In this document: one piece after another, positions 5,676-7,652 of the stretch
Numbering within the stretch: the stretch's first letter is position 1
How the letters are laid out: every line of letters starts with the position of its first letter
Source of the DNA: Cyclobacteriaceae bacterium
GTDB lineage: Bacteria > Bacteroidota > Bacteroidia > Cytophagales > Cyclobacteriaceae
Length of the DNA stretch: 7,652 nt
NCBI GenBank assembly: GCA_025363495.1
Contig: JANYDR010000063.1
Coordinates: 1 to 7,652 of the forward strand
Direction of reading: 5' to 3'
Translations under genes and position numbers: made by a program
The notes under the pieces: model-generated
Seen by the model: the letters and a program-made list of their open reading frames with translations, nothing else
Databases searched by the model: none
What the model was told of the DNA's origin: nothing

Positions 5676-6767
5676 TCAAGGTTTTTCGATCGCGTAAATC
5701 GCATTAACCTGACTAGCAGTAAGAACAGATTTATAGATCCTTATTTCATCCATGTAGCCAGCAAAAAAACCACCTGTATTGACAAAGAATGGACTGTTGC
5801 TATCAAGTGAATATTGATTAGTCGGCAAATCCTGCCCAAACACTAGATTAATAGAAGGGGTTTGCCTAATGATTGTTCCAGCGTGTGCAACGTCTCTCGT
5901 CAGAACTCCATTTTCATAGAATCGCATGTGCCCATCACCAAACGTAACGACAAAATGTTTCCATATATTCTGAGACGTTATGGAGCCGCTGTTATCCGAG
6001 ATAATGGTTCCTGGATTTTCTGCAATTTGAGCAGAGAAGACAGGCTCAGGTGTGTCATTAAAGTTAAGGCTATAGCAATTCAAGCGATTGAGGGAAACCG
6101 CAAATTGATTCCCAAGTATTGGAAAATTTAAATCAACTCTGACCCAAAGGGAGATTGAAACTAAAGGGCCATTAAAATCTGAACTATAAGGTACTTCCAC
6201 GTTAGCTCCTCTGGTAAAGTGAAGACAACTGCCCCATACTCCATATCTGTCAGTTCCCAGTGTTGGAGTTCCCCGAAGCCAAAAAACGTGACCAACACTA
6301 ACTACGCCGTCATGACCATTTCCTGAATAGTCTTTTACGACCGTGCCAACTCCGGTGTCAGGAATCCGGTCAAATGTCCATTGGCCCACGAGGTTGGTAG
6401 GATCAACACCAGCGACCTTCTGAGTATTATAAACAGATACCGCTGCTAATAGATCTGTGTTGGCTTGATCAAGCTGTGCCTGGGTAACCCCAACCGTTGC
6501 GTAAACGGCCTGAGCAGTGCTTATCGCGACTTTAAGAATAAGCTGCGATCCTCTGATGTAGTACCCGGCGGCGGCTCCTTCATACGTTGCCGCAACTAAA
6601 CTAATGGCCGAACTGATCGTATTCGACAACGTTATCTTGTTCGGATCAGGCACATAATTATCGCTACAGCTAAAGACTAAACTCAGAGTGATTAAGACGA
6701 TGCTAAAAGGTTGAAGAGCTCTTAATTTTATTTTCGTTCTCCACGGGTCATTCGAAAGGAAATTCAC
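5676..6767 (-). CDS. LamG/concanavalin A-like domain lipoprotein
   Basis: A 363-residue envelope lipoprotein. The signal is IKLRALQPFSIVLITLSLVFSC with lipidated cysteine 34. Residues about 48-118 form an Ala/Gln-rich helical unit (LKVAISTAQAVYATVG, QLDQANTDLLAAVSVYN) like the FIVAR-type repeats of surface proteins. Residues about 125-360 are a LamG-like jelly roll: VGQWTFD, KDYSGNGHDG, ISLWVRVD, WKHFVVTF, MRFYENGVL and the closing MDEIRIYKSVLTASQVNAIY are all typical. Such domains bind carbohydrates or serve as adhesion modules; no hydrolase residues are evident. The start is GTG (6765-6767). It is the only conventional start before the signal, and an in-frame stop (6798-6800) lies upstream, so the first ten or so residues are uncertain. 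It is probably the first gene of a unit with the cupin and DUF457 genes. Confidence 0.85.
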   Translation of the reverse strand: MNFLSNDPWRTKIKLRALQPFSIVLITLSLVFSCSDNYVPDPNKITLSNTISSAISLVAATYEGAAAGYYIRGSQLILKVAISTAQAVYATVGVTQAQLDQANTDLLAAVSVYNTQKVAGVDPTNLVGQWTFDRIPDTGVGTVVKDYSGNGHDGVVSVGHVFWLRGTPTLGTDRYGVWGSCLHFTRGANVEVPYSSDFNGPLVSISLWVRVDLNFPILGNQFAVSLNRLNCYSLNFNDTPEPVFSAQIAENPGTIISDNSGSITSQNIWKHFVVTFGDGHMRFYENGVLTRDVAHAGTIIRQTPSINLVFGQDLPTNQYSLDSNSPFFVNTGGFFAGYMDEIRIYKSVLTASQVNAIYAIEKP

Positions 6768-6815
6768 TTGCTTGTGTATTGATTGTTTGATTTGAAATTA
6801 TTTCGGTTCTAGCGG

Positions 6816-6823
6816 CAAAATTA
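6816..6823 (-). promoter_or_regulatory. Candidate -7 box for the LamG-cupin-DUF457 unit
   Basis: Read on the minus strand, 6823 to 6816 is TAATTTTG, an exact match to TAnnTTTG. A start near 6809 would give a leader of about 42 nt before the GTG codon. No good TTTG is present 19-20 nt upstream, so the call rests on the -7 box and position alone. Confidence 0.4.
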
Positions 6824-6877
6824 ATGACAAATAAGGAGAACTTAACTTTTAAGAATTCTGGAGATAAAATGCCCTAA

Positions 6878-7114
6878 TTCAATCCTGAAACTGTGATTCA
6901 TAATCTAGCCAATTTAAAAAAAGTATATTTTAATTATTTGATTGTTAGTATGTTAATTAATAGTATATAAAGTATTTTCTCATATAATAGTCTCTCTGCG
7001 GAAAATATGTAAAAAACCTTAATGCTATTGCTCTCTGGTTCAAACCTGAAACTGCTGATGAGTAAAACGAAGTAGGTGAATCCGTTATTCGTTCAGGATA
7101 GATAATTATTTGAT
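6878..7114 (+). repeat. Duplicated motif pair upstream of nuoA
   Basis: TTCAATCCTGAAACTG (6878-6893) recurs as TTCAAACCTGAAACTG (7039-7054), with 15 of 16 identical. TAATTATTTGAT (6931-6942) recurs exactly at 7103-7114. The order is kept, with offsets of 161 and 172 bp, so this may be a decayed tandem duplication or paired binding sites. An inverted TTCAGGAT at 7092-7099 matches the core of the first motif. Confidence 0.5.
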
Positions 7115-7139
7115 GTGCTAAATTATTATGATACCTTAG
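7109..7139 (+). promoter_or_regulatory. Candidate promoter of the nuo operon
   Basis: TTTG (7109-7112), a 19-nt spacer and TACCTTAG (7132-7139) match the Bacteroidota promoter: the -33 box is exact, the spacing is exact, and the -7 box matches five of six fixed positions. The predicted start near 7145 leaves a leader of about 20 nt. The -33 box lies within the second copy of the 12-bp repeat; the first copy (6931-6942) has no comparable -7 box after it. Confidence 0.45.
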
Positions 7140-7164
7140 AAAACAATACTTTTATCTTTTGACT

Positions 7165-7536
7165 ATGGAAGATTCAGGCTTTATACAATATGTTCCGATT
7201 GCGTTGATGTTTTTATTCGCCGCAGGATTTGTAGGAGTTACCATGGTGGCAACCCACTTGCTTGGTCCAAAGAGAAGCACCAAGATCAAACTCGAGTCAT
7301 TTGAGTGCGGCATTGAACCCAATGGTAATGCCAGAATACCTTTCAACATCAAATACTTTCTGGTGGCAATACTGTTTGTCCTATTTGATGTAGAGGTTAT
7401 ATTTATGTACCCTTGGGCTGTAAATTTCAAAGAGTTAGGATTGGTTGGCTTTGTGGAAATGATTTTATTCATTGGTTCCATGCTGATTGGATTTTTCTAT
7501 ATTCTTAAGAAGGGCGCCTTAACCTGGGAAGACTAG
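7165..7536 (+). CDS. nuoA: NADH-quinone oxidoreductase subunit A
   Basis: A 123-residue subunit of respiratory complex I, in the membrane arm next to the quinone site, where the complex couples NADH oxidation to proton translocation. Three membrane helices lie at about 8-32, 62-85 and 92-114. The signature FECGIEPNGNARIPFNIKYFLVAILFVLFDVEVIFMYPWA is complete. By alignment with E. coli NuoA, K42, E47, D75 and E77 correspond to the four conserved charged residues K46, E51, D79 and E81. The ATG at 7165 is preferred to a TTG two codons upstream (7159): it gives the usual NuoA length and start. nuoB starts 20 nt after the stop, and nuoA is normally first in nuo operons, which fits the promoter-bearing gap upstream. 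Confidence 0.97.
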   Translation: MEDSGFIQYVPIALMFLFAAGFVGVTMVATHLLGPKRSTKIKLESFECGIEPNGNARIPFNIKYFLVAILFVLFDVEVIFMYPWAVNFKELGLVGFVEMILFIGSMLIGFFYILKKGALTWED

Positions 7537-7556
7537 GTCGAAACATAAAAGAGAGT

Positions 7557-7652
7557 ATGAATACGGCTGACAATACAATAACAATGTCGGAGAAACCCGA
7601 AGGCCTTGAAGGTGCAGGGTTCTTTGCTACAAGACTTGAAAAAGTAGTCGGA
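7557..7652 (+). CDS. nuoB: NADH-quinone oxidoreductase subunit B, N-terminal fragment
   Basis: An open frame from ATG 7557 runs 32 codons to the window edge: MNTADNTITM, SEKPEGLEGA, GFFATRLEKVVG. The piece GAGFFATRLEKVVG matches the segment that, in Bacteroidota NuoB, immediately precedes the conserved region carrying the cysteines of iron-sulfur cluster N2. Those cysteines are beyond the window. NuoB is the peripheral-arm subunit that passes electrons to quinone. The first ten or so residues vary in the family, and a second ATG (7584) could be the true start. The gap from nuoA is 20 nt with a purine-rich AAAAGAGAG just before the ATG, consistent with one operon. Confidence 0.88.
   Translation, partial: MNTADNTITMSEKPEGLEGAGFFATRLEKVVG

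Larger units (their letters stand above)
6768..7164. other. 397-nt divergent intergenic region upstream of nuoA
   Basis: No open reading frame of credible length or start context is present on either strand, and there is no tRNA-like fold. The region is strongly AT-rich. It holds the candidate minus-strand -7 box (6816-6823), two pairs of direct repeats in the same order (6878-6942 and 7039-7114) and the candidate nuo promoter (7109-7139). No hairpin terminator is visible. Confidence 0.7.

Noticed and set aside
5862..6131. Plus-strand open frame of 89 codons
   Set aside because: It lies entirely opposite the LamG gene, which has clear domain motifs; the translation has no recognisable features.
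7153..7161. TATCTTTTG just before nuoA as a -7 box
   Set aside because: It would start transcription at the ATG itself and has no TTTG at the right distance; the pair at 7109-7139 fits much better.

Overview
The window looks like a chromosomal segment of a Bacteroidota bacterium, probably Cytophagales-like. The evidence is moderate GC with AT-rich gaps, several lipoproteins with short SPII signals, A-rich start contexts without clear Shine-Dalgarno sequences, several matches to the Bacteroidota promoter (TTTG, about 19-20 nt, TAnnTTTG), and a separate nuoA-nuoB start of a complex I operon. No 16S or other taxonomic marker is present, so this placement is an inference.

Layout: (1) 64-816, minus strand: a coiled-coil lipoprotein ended by a strong hairpin terminator at 12-44. 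(2) 817-1122: a divergent intergenic region with a direct repeat and an inverted repeat, then a lipoprotein glycoside hydrolase of the GH43 type (1123-2223, plus). (3) A long leader, then a 63-residue cold-shock protein (2494-2685, plus) and its terminator (2725-2748). (4) A two-HKD phospholipase D/cardiolipin synthase-like enzyme (2861-4015, plus). (5) A convergent minus-strand cluster, probably one transcription unit read from 6767 down to 4051: a LamG-type lipoprotein, a mannose-6-phosphate isomerase-like cupin and a DUF457/YdjM-type membrane metal-dependent hydrolase. (6) A 397-nt non-coding region containing a duplicated pair of motifs and a good promoter candidate, then nuoA (7165-7536, plus) and the first 32 codons of nuoB (7557 to the window edge).

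How the genes fit together: nuoA and nuoB begin a complex I operon. The GH43 enzyme and the LamG protein are envelope lipoproteins likely to act on or bind glycans, but no SusC/SusD pair, sugar transporter or regulator is present, so this is not a recognisable polysaccharide utilisation locus. The PLD enzyme and the DUF457 protein are both envelope-associated but converge rather than share an operon. I see no mobile element, CRISPR array, tRNA, rRNA or toxin-antitoxin pair. The less ordinary signals are regulatory: a long csp leader with a palindrome on its promoter, repeated modules upstream of nuoA, and helically phased repeats between the lipoprotein and GH43 genes. The cupin also lacks residues typical of its family's metal site. 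I do not see convincing evidence of a new multi-gene system.
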